Part shown: positions 51,342 to 63,488 of the stretch, in pieces
How the letters are laid out: every line of letters starts with the position of its first letter
Position numbering within the stretch: position 1 is the first letter of the stretch
Assembly: GCA_905182985.1 (NCBI GenBank)
Contig: CAJJDN010000059.1
Coordinates: 215,870 to 279,869, forward strand
Source of the DNA: Paramecium sonneborni
Taxonomy: Eukaryota; Ciliophora; Oligohymenophorea; Peniculida; Parameciidae
Direction of reading: 5' to 3'
Length of the DNA: 64,000 nucleotides
The notes under the pieces: generated by a model
What the model was told of the DNA's origin: nothing
Database searches by the model: none
Seen by the model: the letters and a program-made list of their open reading frames with translations, nothing else
Made by a program: the position numbers and the translations under genes

Positions 51342-51536
51342 ATGTACTTTAAGCTATTGAAGATAAGCCATCTTCATTCATTTCTTATATTTCTATTACT
51401 TAATTATATTATTACCACTCATATTTAAGGTGATATCATAATCGGTTTAGCATTTTTATTATTAATCTTAGCTTTGGCAATTGCCAATTTCTAAGAATTT
51501 AGCTTATTACTAAATCTATTGTTTATTATATTCTGA
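51342..51536 (+). CDS. Possible small hydrophobic protein
   Basis: A 64-residue frame opens MYFKLLKISHLHSFLIFL and includes a long hydrophobic run (GLAFLLLILALAIANF). It has a signal-like start and one more helix, but no family resemblance. It begins 60 bases after the NC2-beta stop. AT-rich DNA easily gives hydrophobic frames, so this is weakly supported. Confidence 0.25.
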
Positions 51537-51899
51537 ATGATATTTTGGGATTATTTTTTTAAAGCATTAAAATGATGATTTCTTAAAAGATTACTCTTAC
51601 TAGAAATTATTTTTATTTTTTGATTATAATTAATCAAATATTAAATGTTATTTGCGATTATTTAACGAGTTAAAAGCCAAATACATTTTTCTGTTATATA
51701 TCCCTGGCTAATTTTTTTCTGTCTAAATTATTTTGTTTATGCAAACTCTACTTTATTATTATTCTTATTAAGTTTTTTCAAGCAAATATGAAAATTTTTA
51801 TTAATGTACAAAAAGCTATTTTGATAATCCTTGCAATTCGATGGGTTACTTAAATAATTTTATGCAATACAATAAATTATGATAAGTTTTTTTTATTTA

Positions 51900-52079
51900 A
51901 TGTAATACTTCGTTTTCGAAAGGTTTAGAAATTTTAGGATGAAACTGTGTCTTTAGGGGATTTATTTGGATTCTGATGGAATGATAGACTATTTTATTTT
52001 TATGTAGTTGGGGACATTAAAATAGGAGGGAATTAAATAATAGGCTTAGAACTTGATGTATGTGATTGTTGAAAATTGA
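51900..52079 (+). pseudogene. Possible EF-hand gene fragment
   Basis: A 59-residue frame contains GIYLDSDGMIDYFIFMQLG, which fits one EF-hand calcium loop (D-x-D-x-x-x-I-D spacing, slightly irregular). The frame continues downstream past a TGA with some protein-like sequence (KFELEEYFIQ). No second EF-hand is found. It may be the remnant of a calmodulin-like gene or a chance match. Confidence 0.25.
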
Positions 52080-52268
52080 TTATTGGAAAATCAGAATCTG
52101 TCTTAAGTATCCTTCTTTTTTTAAGTTACATGGTCTATTTAGATGAATTTGTTCTTAAATAGATTAATAGATATTATTATTGTAAAATTTGAATTAGAAG
52201 AGTATTTTATTTAGGTTATATTAGTTCTGATGAAATCAATAATCAAAAAAAAAAAACAAAATGCTCAT

Positions 52269-52805
52269 TCATCTTTAGCTTTGTCTAATACATGAATTGG
52301 AGCTTAATATTTATAAAAATTGAATACCTAAGACTTATGTCTTATTAGTTTCCACGATTTGACCATTCATAACCATTTCTTCCAAAATATAGTGAGCTTT
52401 TTCAATATTAAACATTATCTAAATAAATAGATATATAGATATATACATCTAATTCGCAAACATTTTCAAAATACTTATCTAAAGTTTCAACCAAATTATG
52501 TATGAATTCTAAATATGCCATTTCATTCTTAATAATAACAATATAGAATTACTTCTTCTTCTAGATCCATTCCAATAATAAAATAAAGAGAGGCATATCT
52601 TCTGTAAATAATCTTAAAAATTAAATAAGTTATATACCTTGTATCCTCTGTGTTCAAGAAAACTACATTGGGTTTCACTTCTAGATAGACATTTTCTTAT
52701 CAATTCACCTTCAAGTGTCATTCTTTCTTTAACACTCAGAAATTAAAAATATTAAGCTAATCTTGTTTGTCCTTACTTATTCACCATGAGAATGAAATTG
52801 ATCAT
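52269..52805 (-). CDS. AP4S1: Adaptor complex sigma subunit (AP-4-like)
   Basis: A 152-residue sigma adaptin after removal of three introns (25, 25 and 28 nt), exactly 153 codons. The whole longin-fold chain is recognisable: MINFILMVNKQGQTRLAQYF, CLSRSETQCSFLEHRGYK, IIYRRYASLYFIIGMD, EFIHNLVETLDKYFENVCEL and MFNIEKAHYILEEMVMNGQI. The opening LMVNKQGQTRL and VETNK near the end fit AP-4 better than AP-1 to AP-3 sigma chains as I remember them. Sigma chains bind the dileucine-motif side of cargo-selecting complexes at the trans-Golgi or endosomes. The last 20 residues (after QVLGIQFLQ) are more divergent. Confidence 0.92.
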
Positions 52806-53363
52806 GCTTATAAAAATATTAATTATATGGAAACTAAAAAAATTACATTAGCTAATTATAATATAATGAAAACTTTAAATAATGGTTTATTTGGAATGTG
52901 AACATTAAAAAAGCAAAAATCAATCATAATCTGTTTCTTAAAATGCTAAATTAAATATCAAATTTGAAATGAGTAGATGAGTTTATTTTTTTAAGTAAAT
53001 TTGAATCAATTTTTTAGCAAATATTGGAATTAAATATATTGAATTGAAATGAATTTAATGAAGTATTGATAGTTTATAGGAATATCTTTATTTAAAATTC
53101 AAACAGTCAGAGACTTGAATTTGATGTTATTTTGTTATAATAATTTTCTTTCAAAAAATAATGATTTGATAATCATTTTGAGAATATTGAATTTTCAGAT
53201 ACAATTATATAATAATAAAATAATTCTTTTGGAAAAATCTGAGTAAAATAAGTATTGATATGTAGAGAGAGTATATAATAAGAAATAAAATATGATAGAA
53301 TGATGAGATAAGAGATTAAAAAATTGAATGGATATTTTTGAATAACTTGATTAGTTATATGAA
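52806..53363. other. Intergenic, no gene seen
   Basis: AT-rich stretch between the start of the sigma subunit gene and the stop of the trichocyst gene. The only frames are short and biased in composition. It should include the sigma gene's promoter. Confidence 0.5.
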
Positions 53364-54450
53364 TCATCTTCCAGACCATGAGGCAACTTGTTTTTTGAAC
53401 ATGATGATAACTTCTTCAAGGATGGCATTTTCTTCATCTCTTTTGGCTTTAGCTTCAGCATAATCAGCTCTTTTATTTTCTAAATCAGCTTAAGCTTAAT
53501 CAAGTGCATCTTATGATTCTTATAAGATGATTTTAGATTTGGCTTGTTATGCTAAGGCAGCTTAGATTTACTAAAGATGAATAATAATAATTATACAGTA
53601 GCTAATCTATCAGCAAAGACTTATTTTCTTTCATATTCAACTTTAAGATTAGCAATTTCAGCTTCACTTAATGAAACCCAGCCAGCTAATTCCCATGAGG
53701 CATTGATTTCATTAACTTCAAGAGCTTCAAGTGAAGCTTATAGATTAGCTTCAAGTGATTCAAGGACAGCAAGAACTCTTTCAGCAAGTGTAGCTCCTCT
53801 GCTAACTCCTTCTTCTTATTTAGTTTATGCTAAACTCAAAAAGGTTTTGATTTCTTAATCATTAAAAAGATTGCTATAGCCTTTTAATTTTTAAGCAACA
53901 GAAGTAGTTTTTTCTTAGACAAATTCTAATGAATCTCCATTAATGATATAACCAGCAACATCTTATTTAAGAACTCTAACAACTTCAAGAGCCTCTCTAT
54001 TTTATTTGATTGATCTAACAAAGAGTTAATTACTAAGACATTATTCATCAAGAAGAACATTAATTTTTCTAGCAATTTCATCTTATCTTTATTCATTCCA
54101 AGCAAGATAATTTTTAGTATCTTAAAGTTCTTATTCAAATAAGGCTCTATTTTCAACTGATTATTAAAATAATTTTTAGTTGAGTGATTTGATTTTAGTG
54201 AATTATTCAATTGTTCTAAAATTAAAGATTATAATTACTAAGCTCCAACCCATTCATCTGTTTCATTCTTTTAATCAGCAGCAAATTAAGCATCTTTATT
54301 TGATTGAATAAGATCATTCAATAAACCAAAAACAGTATCAATGGCATCCATAGCTTTTGTACCAGTTTGGAGAAGAGCCATTATTTAATCATGAGTTGAT
54401 GTTGCAGATGCAATGCTTATCAACAAGAGAATTGCAAGAGTAGCTTTCAT
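53364..54450 (-). CDS. Trichocyst matrix protein
   Basis: A 345-residue secretory-granule protein after removal of two introns (23 and 26 nt), exactly 346 codons. It begins with a signal peptide MKATLAILLLISIASATS. The body is a long amphipathic helix set rich in Ala, Glu, Gln and Lys, with family-typical segments: FGLLNDLIQSNKDAQFAADQ, the late WVSLSEAEIANLKVEYERKQ, and a C-terminal EENAILEEVIIMFKKQVAS. Trichocyst matrix proteins of Paramecium are made as precursors, cut by proteases and crystallise in dense-core defensive granules. The clear match to this Paramecium family supports the organism assignment. The start codon is 64 bases from the divergent carboxypeptidase gene. Confidence 0.95.
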
Positions 54451-54514
54451 TTATTAATATTTATTATGTTTGTCATATGATTCTCAATTTATTTAATTCT
54501 CAAAAACGGGTAAA
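54451..54514. promoter_or_regulatory. 64-bp divergent promoter region
   Basis: The starts of the trichocyst matrix gene (minus) and the carboxypeptidase gene (plus) are 64 bases apart, so both promoters share this AT-rich stretch. No defined element is recognised. Confidence 0.5.
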
Positions 54515-56568
54515 ATGGATGATGAGGGATTTGAATCTGCTTTTATTGAAACCTTAATAACTTAATAAGATAAGTAACCCACATATGTATTCACTTCTCT
54601 ACCCACTCCCAATCCTATTGTATACTAATCAGACTATAGAGGAGTGACAAATGACATTCAAGATATTCAAAAAACATATAAATGTGTTTATAAGAAATAA
54701 TATGGATCAAAACTCACTAATCAACTTTTTAAATTTTTAAATCTCAATGATTTACAAATACCTACCATTACTTAAACCTAATACTAACTACTATTTGATT
54801 CTAATTTTACATCTGGAAATCTAGCTGCAGTTTATTAAGTCGATTCATTTGAATATGATTTGCTTCTTTAAGAAGACTTTAATACTACCAGTTATTCATA
54901 ATGGTTTTATTTTAGAGTTAATAATCCTTACGATCATAAATACAGAATTAACATCATTAATTTAGTAACTTATTATATATAAAACAATAGACAAAGCATT
55001 ATCTCCAATATCAAAATGGTTTTGGAATCTATATTAAATATAATTCTAATTGGGAAGTACTTAAATCTCAAATATTAATCAAATAATCTTCATATGTTAA
55101 ATCGAACTTCTGTAGAACAACTTCCAATAAATTATACACTCTCTCTTTCTGGATAAATAAATCATACAAAACATTGGAAATTGCTCTTGGAATCCCTTAT
55201 TCTCATCTTGATTTGGATAGATACTTACTCAAATTTTAAACTGAAATCCTTTCAAATACAATTTCAGGATTACCTGTTAGAATGCTTTAATTTGGATCCA
55301 AAAGAAGTGATGTTATATTAGTTATTGCACGTCAACATCCAGGAGAAACTGTTTCTTCTCATGTATGTTAAGGTTTTTTAGAAGCACTTTCAAATGACAA
55401 AACACTACAATTATTTTATAATATAATTGTTATACCAATGGTTAACCCTGATGGAGTGAAATGGGGTAATTTTAGATGTGATCTAAGTGGAAGAGATTTA
55501 AATCGAGTTTGGTAAAATCCAAGATCCAAATTTCATCACTAAATCATCCAAATTAAAAATCTTATTCAAAAAATCTTAGATGAAGGTAGAGATATTAAGA
55601 CTTTTATTGATTTACATGGCCATTCCAGAAAACTGGGAACTTTTATGTATGCTTGTAGAAATTCTGATGATCCTATTGAATGTAGAGTTCTCCCCATGAT
55701 CATGGCTGAAAATTCTAAATATTTCGATTTCAATTCTTGTACATTTAATCTGAAATCATATAAGTTAAAAACTGCAAGAGCTTTTGTATATAATCAAATG
55801 TAAAAGTATAACCCTAACAGTTTTCATAATATTGTTACTCTTGAAACTTCATTTTTTGGTTATAAAGAAGAAAACAAATTTATTTAATTCTCTTAAAATG
55901 ATTTAACATAAATTGGGAAAGATTTACATCAATCTTTAAAAATTTATCATATGTAATTAGAATAAAAAAATAAAATATTCAAAGACTTAGAATTAAATAA
56001 AAAATATTTTTAAAAATAAGATGAAAATTAACCTTCTGATGATAGTGATTCTGAAGCTGAAATTGGAATAATTCCAGATGAAGAAATTTAATCTTAATAT
56101 ACTCTTATTGATAAATCTGATAGATTGTTTTAAGGCCCTCCAAAGACAAGTGCATTAAAAAAAAGAAATTTAAAAAAAGCCATAAATCCATTCTTAGTAG
56201 GACAATGTGAAAAAAAATACAATTTTCATAAATTAACAAGAGGAGATAGCAAATCTTAAAAAGTTATAAATTAAACACTTTAAATTTAATAAAGTTTATC
56301 CCCAAGTTTAAGTAGCATAAATAAAATTAACAGAAATCTATCTTCACATAATAAAGATCATGTTCATATGCATTCAAGTAATGCAGATAATTATGACAGC
56401 GTTCAATCATGTAGATTATTAAGATAGAGTACAATACGAACACCTAAAGAATTTAAACTTAAATCAGAATAAAGAAACTAATTTCATAGTCCTAATGACA
56501 AGCTCATAATTTTCGAATAAAATTTGAAAATAAAAAGAAAGAATACCCAAACTATAAAATTTTTTTGA
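54515..56568 (+). CDS. Cytosolic carboxypeptidase (M14, AGBL/CCP type)
   Basis: A 675-residue zinc carboxypeptidase; removal of one 26-nt intron (54965-54990) gives exactly 676 codons. An N-terminal beta domain typical of cytosolic carboxypeptidases ([10 protein letters not shown]) precedes the catalytic domain. Zinc ligands and active-site residues are all visible: [12 protein letters not shown] (His and Glu), [21 protein letters not shown] (substrate arginine), [10 protein letters not shown] (third ligand His) and TLETSFFG (catalytic Glu). CCP enzymes remove glutamates from tubulin tails and other proteins and tune cilia, fitting a ciliate. The last 200 residues are polar and Ser-rich and not conserved. 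Confidence 0.95.
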
Positions 56569-56662
56569 ATATATATTAATTATATAGATTTGATTATGAT
56601 GTTATCTAATTTATCAAAATTATTATTGAATGAATTATAAAAATTATATTTATTAAATTTTT

Positions 56663-58406
56663 ATGGAGTCAAGTTCTCCAATATAAGTAATTATCTATAA
56701 TAATTATTAGGCAAGTATTATTTCACATAGAAATGATCCAAATGATGATACAATATACTATAAGATATAAATAAAAAATAAAACAAGCGATGTTTGGGAA
56801 TTAGAAAAAAGGTATTTGTGTAATTGAATTAGATTTTCCCAATTTGAAGATTTGGCAAAGAAATTAAAAGTTCTCTTTGGTGAATAATTGCCAACACTTC
56901 CAAAAAAGAAATATATAACATTTTTAGTAGGTAAGACACCTGAAGACATAGAGAAAAGAAAAGCTGGCTTAGATGAATTTATTCAAGTAAGAATAATAAG
57001 AGTATGATGAGAATTTAGCAAGCAGACCAGAAGTAGTTGCTTCTGAACCATTAAAATAATTCTTAGAATTAGAAAAGAATGCAAAAGAAATTTTAGTGAA
57101 TCCTCCTAAATTATTATTTGAATTCAAAGGATTTTTGCATGGAGTTAGAGATTTTACAGTAAGTACAGAATAAGGATTGATGTTTGTAATAACATCTGAT
57201 TGTTCAGTAATAAATAGATTGGATGCTTATTTGACAAATATGAAAGCTCCATGGGAATCAGAGAAAGGAGATTAGGCATTAATACCAGTTGGATGTGTTG
57301 AATGTTGGTTATAATAAGAAAACGGAGATTTTTAAAGATTATGGGTTAAAATGTACAATTCTTAAGCCATTACTTGTTATTGGAATCCTGTAGCTTCAAT
57401 TTTGTTGGTAGGATTAGATAGTGGATCAATTAATTATTTATACGTTCCTGAAAAAGAAGGATTTAAGAAATTTACTGAAAGTATGGAAATTGAATAGCAT
57501 ACAGACAGAGTCATGGGATTATATTATGATGTTAAAAGAAAATACTTGCATTCAATTTCTAAAGATAGAAAATATAGAATTTTAAATCTAAGGAAAGGGG
57601 AATTAGTTGCAGGTGTATTAATTTTATTATTTTTAGATATTGAACCTGATTAATATGAATTAACATGTTTATTGGGATGTGATGAAAGAAAGAAAACTTT
57701 TGTTGGAGATAGGCATGGTGAAATATATATTTATGATATTGAAAAAGTATAGATTTATAATATATTATTTAGAAAAGACCTAAATTAATCATTAAGATTC
57801 CAACGAATTAATTATTTATTCGTGGGTTTTTCATAGATAACTAAAGGAATTATCTATTTTCAATTAGTCATGAAAATGGAGTTATTTTGATTATAGATAT
57901 TTAATTACCTGGCAGAGAATAATATTCTAAAGAAGTTGCTTAATTAAATGGAAAATCAAAAAGCAGAGAAATTGGTTGGTCATCAAAAAGAGGAGAAATC
58001 TATGTTGGTAATATTGATGGTACTGTTACTATATGGGATGCTAAAAAATCTCGATAATTATGTAATAATATTTCTTAATTTAGATGTGCTAAAAGCGCAT
58101 GATTCAGATATCACAAAATTATAATGGCTTGATGCTGATTAAACTCTTTTGACAGCTGCAAAGGATAAAGTCATAAAGGTTTGGTCTATGCCATAATATT
58201 GGAGAGATCCAAAAATTGTGGAAAAAGAATTAGAACAAGAATAATTATAAGCTAAACAATAAAATGCAGACTTTATCTATAAGAATGTCTAAAAATAATT
58301 TGATTAAAAATTCTAAGACGAAGATGAGGATGATATGGCTGTTTGGCATAAAGATTAATAAAGACATTCAGATACTAAGTATGAAGATATTGTTGAATTA
58401 AAATGA
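56663..58406 (+). CDS. PX domain plus WD40 repeat protein
   Basis: A 541-residue protein after removal of five introns (21, 25, 24, 26 and 22 nt), exactly 542 codons. Residues 10-120 read as a PX phosphoinositide-binding domain: YYKIQIKNKTSDVWELEKR, the FEDLAKKLKVLFG helix, the proline-rich TLPKKKYITF turn, and AGLDEFIQNLASRPEVVASE. The remainder is a WD40 propeller with blades such as NPVASILLVGLDSGSINYLY, GNIDGTVTIWDAKKSRQL and TAAKDKVIKVWSMPQYWRDP. It probably binds endosomal membranes through the PX domain. It lacks a FYVE finger, so it is not a WDFY1/2 orthologue although the plan is similar. Confidence 0.9.
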
Positions 58407-59522
58407 GTATTATTTAAGTTTATTACTCTCCAATATTATAGATTTTTAAACCAATATTATATTGTTTTCCTTTCTAATTAAAGTTCCATTTATTATACTC
58501 ACTTTAAAGCTTTTATATCTATTTATGTTATGTTTTTATATTTAAATAACTTAAGATTTTACAATAGTAAGAAACTGCATTCTATTATTATTAATGCAAA
58601 TTAAAATTTAATTCAATATAATCATTCATTAATTGTTATGATTTTTCATCTAGAAATATCAAAAGGATTAAATGATGAATTTATATTAAAATTTGGTTAA
58701 TAAATTTTTTAAAATATTTCTATCAATTTAATAGGTTAACTTAAAGATATTTTTTATATCTCTATATTATAAATTCTAGAAAGATTTTTATAATCTAGTA
58801 TACAATCAATTTTTTTAAATTATTCTATGATAGATTTTTGGTCGTCTGACTAATCCTAAAATTAATCCAATTGATTTCTGATAGTTATCTCTTTTTTAAT
58901 TATATCAGGATGATTAATTTGATTATCAAAATAAAAAATTTGATTAAATTTATTTAAAAACCATACAATAAAAATTATATCTCAAGAATGTGATAAATAT
59001 TTATTTTTATCTTTACTAAATTTTTGTTAATTTTAACTTATAGCATTTATTTTTGCCATAAGCTAGTTTTATATTAATAAAATGTTATTTATATTTCTTG
59101 TGAATCTCAAATTATTTGTTACTTGAATTTAAAATGCACCAAATTCTAATTAATTAATTTAAATAGTTTCATATTGTAATCATAACCCTTAAATATTAGC
59201 TGAAATAAATAATATGCACTTTCACTTCTTGAGTTTACATAATTATTATAGAATAAAATTTTATTATAAAGGATTATAATAATGTATTTAAATTTTTTAA
59301 TAAATTATAAATTGTACTTTAACTTCTAAAAATATTATTAAACTCTAAAACTTATATTATAATAAATTTATTCGAATAATTATTTTCATACATAAATATT
59401 TTATTTAGAGACTTACAATTTATAAAATATTTAGTTAAATGAGACTTAGTTAGATGTAGACCTTAAGAAGGAAACTCAACTATTCCAAATAGAGTAAGAT
59501 CAATACTTAAAATAAATTTTAG
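58407..59522. other. Intergenic, no gene seen
   Basis: Very AT-rich. A short acidic plus frame near 59445-59540 (LDVDLKKETQLFQIEQD) precedes the kinase remnant and may belong to it. Nothing else is recognisable. Confidence 0.45.
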
Positions 59523-59918
59523 ATGAAACCTAAATTTGATTATTTTTGGGTTTCTCCTAAAAAAGATGCTCCAGATATTATTTCATCGGAATTTGAAATC
59601 AAATAATATTTTAATAAATAATAAATTAGTAAAATATTCAGATTTTTGAATGTCTAGACTAGATTGATTCCTTCTACTCCAAACAACCCAAAAGAAAGAG
59701 AAAGATAAATAGCATAGTATAGTATAGTATAGTATAGAGCTCCAGAAATGTTGGTGAAAAAATAATATTACAGTTGTGAAATTGATAGTTGGTTTTAGCA
59801 AAAAGGTTTTAAGGACCCTTATGTTTACTAACAAAGCCAAAATTAAGTACAAGATCTTCTTATTTTCTGGAATATCAGAAGATTTTATAGTATTGTTTGG
59901 TTTGAATTCTAAAAATGA
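59523..59918 (+). pseudogene. Protein kinase remnant
   Basis: A 131-residue frame contains YRAPEMLVKKQYYSCEIDSW, the activation-segment APE motif and the following D-x-W of helix F in serine/threonine kinases. The sequence before it lacks HRD, DFG and the ATP-binding lysine, and after it there is no kinase C-lobe. A microsatellite (TAGTA repeats, about 59714-59737) lies just before the motif, replacing part of the activation loop. This is best read as a degraded kinase fragment. Confidence 0.5.
59714..59737. repeat. TAGTA microsatellite
   Basis: About four and a half tandem copies of the pentamer ATAGT lie inside the kinase remnant. Such expansion supports loss of coding constraint. Confidence 0.8.
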
Positions 59919-60176
59919 TTCAATAAATTCATCAAAATAATTATAATTTTCTTAAAAGGATGTAACTTTTGATAGATTTTAAAATTTTTGGTAATTTATC
60001 AAGTTATAACCAAAAATGAATTATTTAGAAGTTTGTATGCAGAGACATAAGCATTTAAATCTAAGAGATATTTAATTTAATATTCTAAATTCTGAGATTA
60101 TAATTAGAACCTATTTTAAATGTTAAATTTTGATTTTATTATATATATATATATTGTGCTGCTCATATTTCTCCTT

Positions 60177-60957
60177 TCAAAGACACTACTTTTCGTACTT
60201 ATCGTTGAATGATTAATTAGAGCTGTGTACAAGACTAAAATAAAAAATATTTTTTACGAGTTTCCCATCTTGTTGAAAGCGTTGATGTCATCATTCAACT
60301 TAGTCTTCTTAATAGTATGTGGTTCTTATTAAGTGCTGTCATAATGTTCAACGCTATCCTCCTAGATGGAAGAGAAGTAACCACATCTATCAGAATTGGA
60401 ATGAAGAGTCGATGTATTTCGAGGCATACTTCGATTCTTCTAAAATTCATCAGCCATAGAATGGATGAGTTTGATGACTTTGTTCTTCCTAAACTTTTAA
60501 TTGTGGTTTTTAGATTGAGTGTGCTACATAATAATTTTTAATTTACTTAAAGATAATCCTCGATATATAACTTGCAGACATTGCAATAGATTTTAGTTCC
60601 TTTTGGTTTTGGAAAAAACTTTCAATTTTATTTAAATTTTTACTAAATTTTTGTTCTTTTCCTTAACTTCCTGGACTTTCTTCTCAAACTGTGATCTATA
60701 GTTAATACTATTGGCTAAATGTAGAGGCTTAAATTTATTTAAATAAAATACTTAATCTAACTAGAGGATAAAGCCATTTTACGATGGCTCTCCATCATTA
60801 TTAAATATTGGCACTGTATTTAGCATACACCCTAATACTCTGAATTTAACAATTAAACTTACTCACTATAAACAGGAGAATAATCAATTGCAATCTTCGT
60901 GTCAGCAGATTCCTTATTACGAGGTTTCATCAGAAATACATTTTTCAAGTCTAACAT
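60177..60957 (-). CDS. DBF4-like zinc-finger protein
   Basis: A 220-residue protein after removal of five introns (23, 24, 25, 23 and 23 nt), exactly 221 codons. The zinc finger TKIYCNVCKLYIEDYLQHTQ (followed by SKNH) has Cys-x2-Cys and two His with the spacing and surrounding residues of the DBF-type finger (motif C of DBF4). Upstream, residues 10-60 (FLMKPRNKESADTKIAIDYS) could be motif M, which activates the Cdc7 kinase; this match is loose. No BRCT-like motif N is seen, so the protein is short. If correct it is the regulatory subunit of the replication-licensing kinase. A matrin-type RNA-binding finger is the main alternative. A plus-strand frame here is only a shadow. Confidence 0.6.
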
Positions 60958-61653
60958 ACAATTTAATTAAGTTTGGTAAGTAGTTTAATCTTCCATTTTC
61001 CTTTCTTATTAATTTAATTAATGATTATAATCATTGAAAATATTAAATATGATAATTCTTTCTGATATATAATACTTTCTTTTCTTGCAATCATTAAATA
61101 CTAATCTCTTTTAAATGTGATAACTTTTTAGATCAAAATTATTATATTTTATTTTATTTAGATCTACTCAAAAAAATCTTATGTTTTCTAAATTGAAAAA
61201 AAATCCTTAAACAATTTTTATACATTCAATTATTGTCTTCTTTTTACATTTTCAAGTTATATTCATATTTTAAAAACAATATCATGACTCTGATATTTGA
61301 TAATTATTTTGATTTATATTCTAAAGAAATTAATTTTATGGAGTTTTTTTTTAAAAAGAAATACAATATTATTATTATTATCTTTATCACAAACTTTAGA
61401 TTATAGAATTTTCATTGTTTTAAATTCTATTTTTTTAGTGGAAAATTTAATTTTTAATCATTTAGATTATTAAATATATTAATTTGATTCTTTTTTAATG
61501 GAAGTGTCTTAAATTTTGTAAATTAAATAAATAGAATACTTTAAAGTTTGATATTACTTTAAGAAATGATTATTTTTATAAATAAAAATAAGATAATTAT
61601 AAATATTTATTATTTATTATATTTATAAAAATATTCAATTATTAAGCATACTA
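60958..61653. promoter_or_regulatory. Divergent intergenic region, nothing specific seen
   Basis: About 700 AT-rich bases between the starts of the DBF4-like gene (minus) and the HSF-type gene (plus). No heat-shock-element triplets or other motifs stand out. Confidence 0.4.
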
Positions 61654-62510
61654 ATGAATAAAACCAAAAAAAATAAAGATTTTGTTGGGACCCTTAGAAG
61701 TATTCTTGAAGTACATTGATTTATAATTAAGAATGATGAATTTTAAGAGATAGTTTAATTGTTAAAGGAAAAAAATGGGTTTAAAATTAAGGATCTGGAA
61801 TTATTTAAATCGGTAATTTTAATTAAATATTTTTCACATAATAATTATTCAAGTTTTAGAAGGTTTATTAATTTTATTTTCTTAGATAACTTAATTTATA
61901 TGGGTTTTAATCGCATAAATCTAATAAATAAGAAATCATGTATATTAATGAATCATTCAATTTTGAAACTGATAAAAGACTGAAAAAATAGCATAAAATA
62001 AAATTATATTCTGAAAATATTGAGTAGGAATAAAAAAGATAGTTTAATTAACTTTTATAACTTTAATAAAATTAGAAGCAGATGATTGAATAGATAAAGA
62101 CAATAATCAATACTTAGGAAGAAATGAAAGAAAAAATGAGATCACAATTATCTGTAAAAATTAATTAAGATTAGAATTATGTATAAAATAGGTTCATATC
62201 AGATTAAAGAGATAAATTCCTTTATCTTGCACTAACTTTATACACTAACATTGAAGATTAAAATTTTAGTACTTAATTATTTTTATTAGAATAATATGTT
62301 GATGATCTAATTGAAGAAGAAAATTCCTTTCCTTTTTTTAATTAATTAAAAAATTAATTGATAAAGAATACTAAAACCTTATTTTAGATAATAAATTTCT
62401 ATTTTAATCGAGAAGGTGGCAATTAAAAGTTTGAAGATAAATCATTTAATGAATAGGATATTGAAGATAAATTAAGTTTAAGCAATCTAAGTAATTATTT
62501 TGATCTATGA
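61654..62510 (+). CDS. Heat-shock-factor-type DNA-binding protein
   Basis: A 270-residue protein after removal of two introns (21 and 23 nt), exactly 271 codons. The second intron splits the signature and its removal restores YFSHNNYSSFRRQLNLYGF, the recognition helix of the HSF DNA-binding domain. Upstream lies FVGTLRSILENDEFQEIVQL and KIKDLELFKSVILIKYF, and downstream a hydrophobic-polar coiled coil (KQMIEQIKTIINTQEEMKEK) suited to trimer formation. The N-terminal tryptophan typical of the family is missing. The rest is acidic and Asn-rich. HSF proteins bind nGAAn repeats in the nucleus; several paralogues are usual in ciliates. Confidence 0.9.
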
Positions 62511-62708
62511 TTACAATGATTTATTTCTTTAGTTTAATTTGTATTAAAGTCAACAAATATCTAAATTCTTTTAAGAATATTATTTAGCTTATAGATAAAA
62601 CTAGATAAATCAATTCATTTTTGTTGAAATTATTGAAGAGATGTAATAATTAACATTTCTGGAAATTCTAAAATTAGTTTTCTTTTTAGCAATATTTCAA
62701 AATAAATG

Positions 62709-63488
62709 TCATTATTATTATTACTCATTTTTTACATTACTTATTTCTTCCAAAAGGGGACCATTTTCATCAAAAAATTTAGCAAAAATTTCAACTTCTC
62801 CAATAAGCTTCTCATTATCTAACATAAGCAAGTCCTAAATATGGAGAATAAAATAATAGTACTTTTTCTTATTACAATTACTCTGAACATGTTTTAAAAA
62901 CTGCCAATACTTCATTCATTTTTTAAATTTATTATTATTCAATATCTGTAGCTATTTTTAATCTGTCAATAAGTTAATCAACTTTTTGTGTTTTTTCAAA
63001 AAGAATAATTTATTCTTCTTCTGCATTTTTGATTTCTATTTTTAAACTTTTGTCTAAGTTTTCTAATTCATTTTACATTTTATCAACATCAAGGTCTTCA
63101 ACTTAATCCTGCATTTGATTCATATATTACGATGCTTATTATACTAAAAAGTAATAAATTGAATAATACATCTTTCTTCTAATGAATTAATTTTTTGATC
63201 ATATTTTTTTTAAGCATGTAACATTTTCTCTTAATAAATTTTGGCCATTGATTGTTCTTTTTGTTTTAATTCTTATAACTCTAGTTTTTTTATCTGGATG
63301 ATTTGATTTAGATTATTTGGATTAGATTAAGTTGGAAATTAGGAGGAAAATATTAAAGTTGTTGTTATATGATTATCTTATTAAGAATGAAGATTTTGAT
63401 CGCATTAGAAACATAGAACTATTGAGCATGTTTTGCAATTGAGAATAGCAATGTTTTGATTGCAAGATGAGCATTTTGAATAATTCAT
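62709..63488 (-). CDS. B-box-like zinc-finger and coiled-coil protein
   Basis: A 241-residue protein after removal of two introns (26 and 28 nt), exactly 242 codons. Residues 4-45 hold a zinc-binding block SKCSSC, NCKTC, LCFQCDQNLHSQQDNH, with the C-x2-C...C-x2-C...C-x2-C...H-x5-H plan of a B-box. A coiled coil follows (LQELKQKEQSMAKIYQEKML and VDKMQNELENLDKSL), the order seen in TRIM-like proteins, but no RING is present before it. The end is KFFDENGPLLEEISN. Its likely role is protein-protein assembly; no enzyme activity is implied. Its ATG lies 7 bases from the ATG of the divergent kinase. Confidence 0.85.

Noticed and set aside
60317..60541. Plus-strand frame opening MWFLLSAVIMF
   Set aside because: It is antisense to the DBF4-like gene, which has a zinc finger and five introns that restore whole codons.
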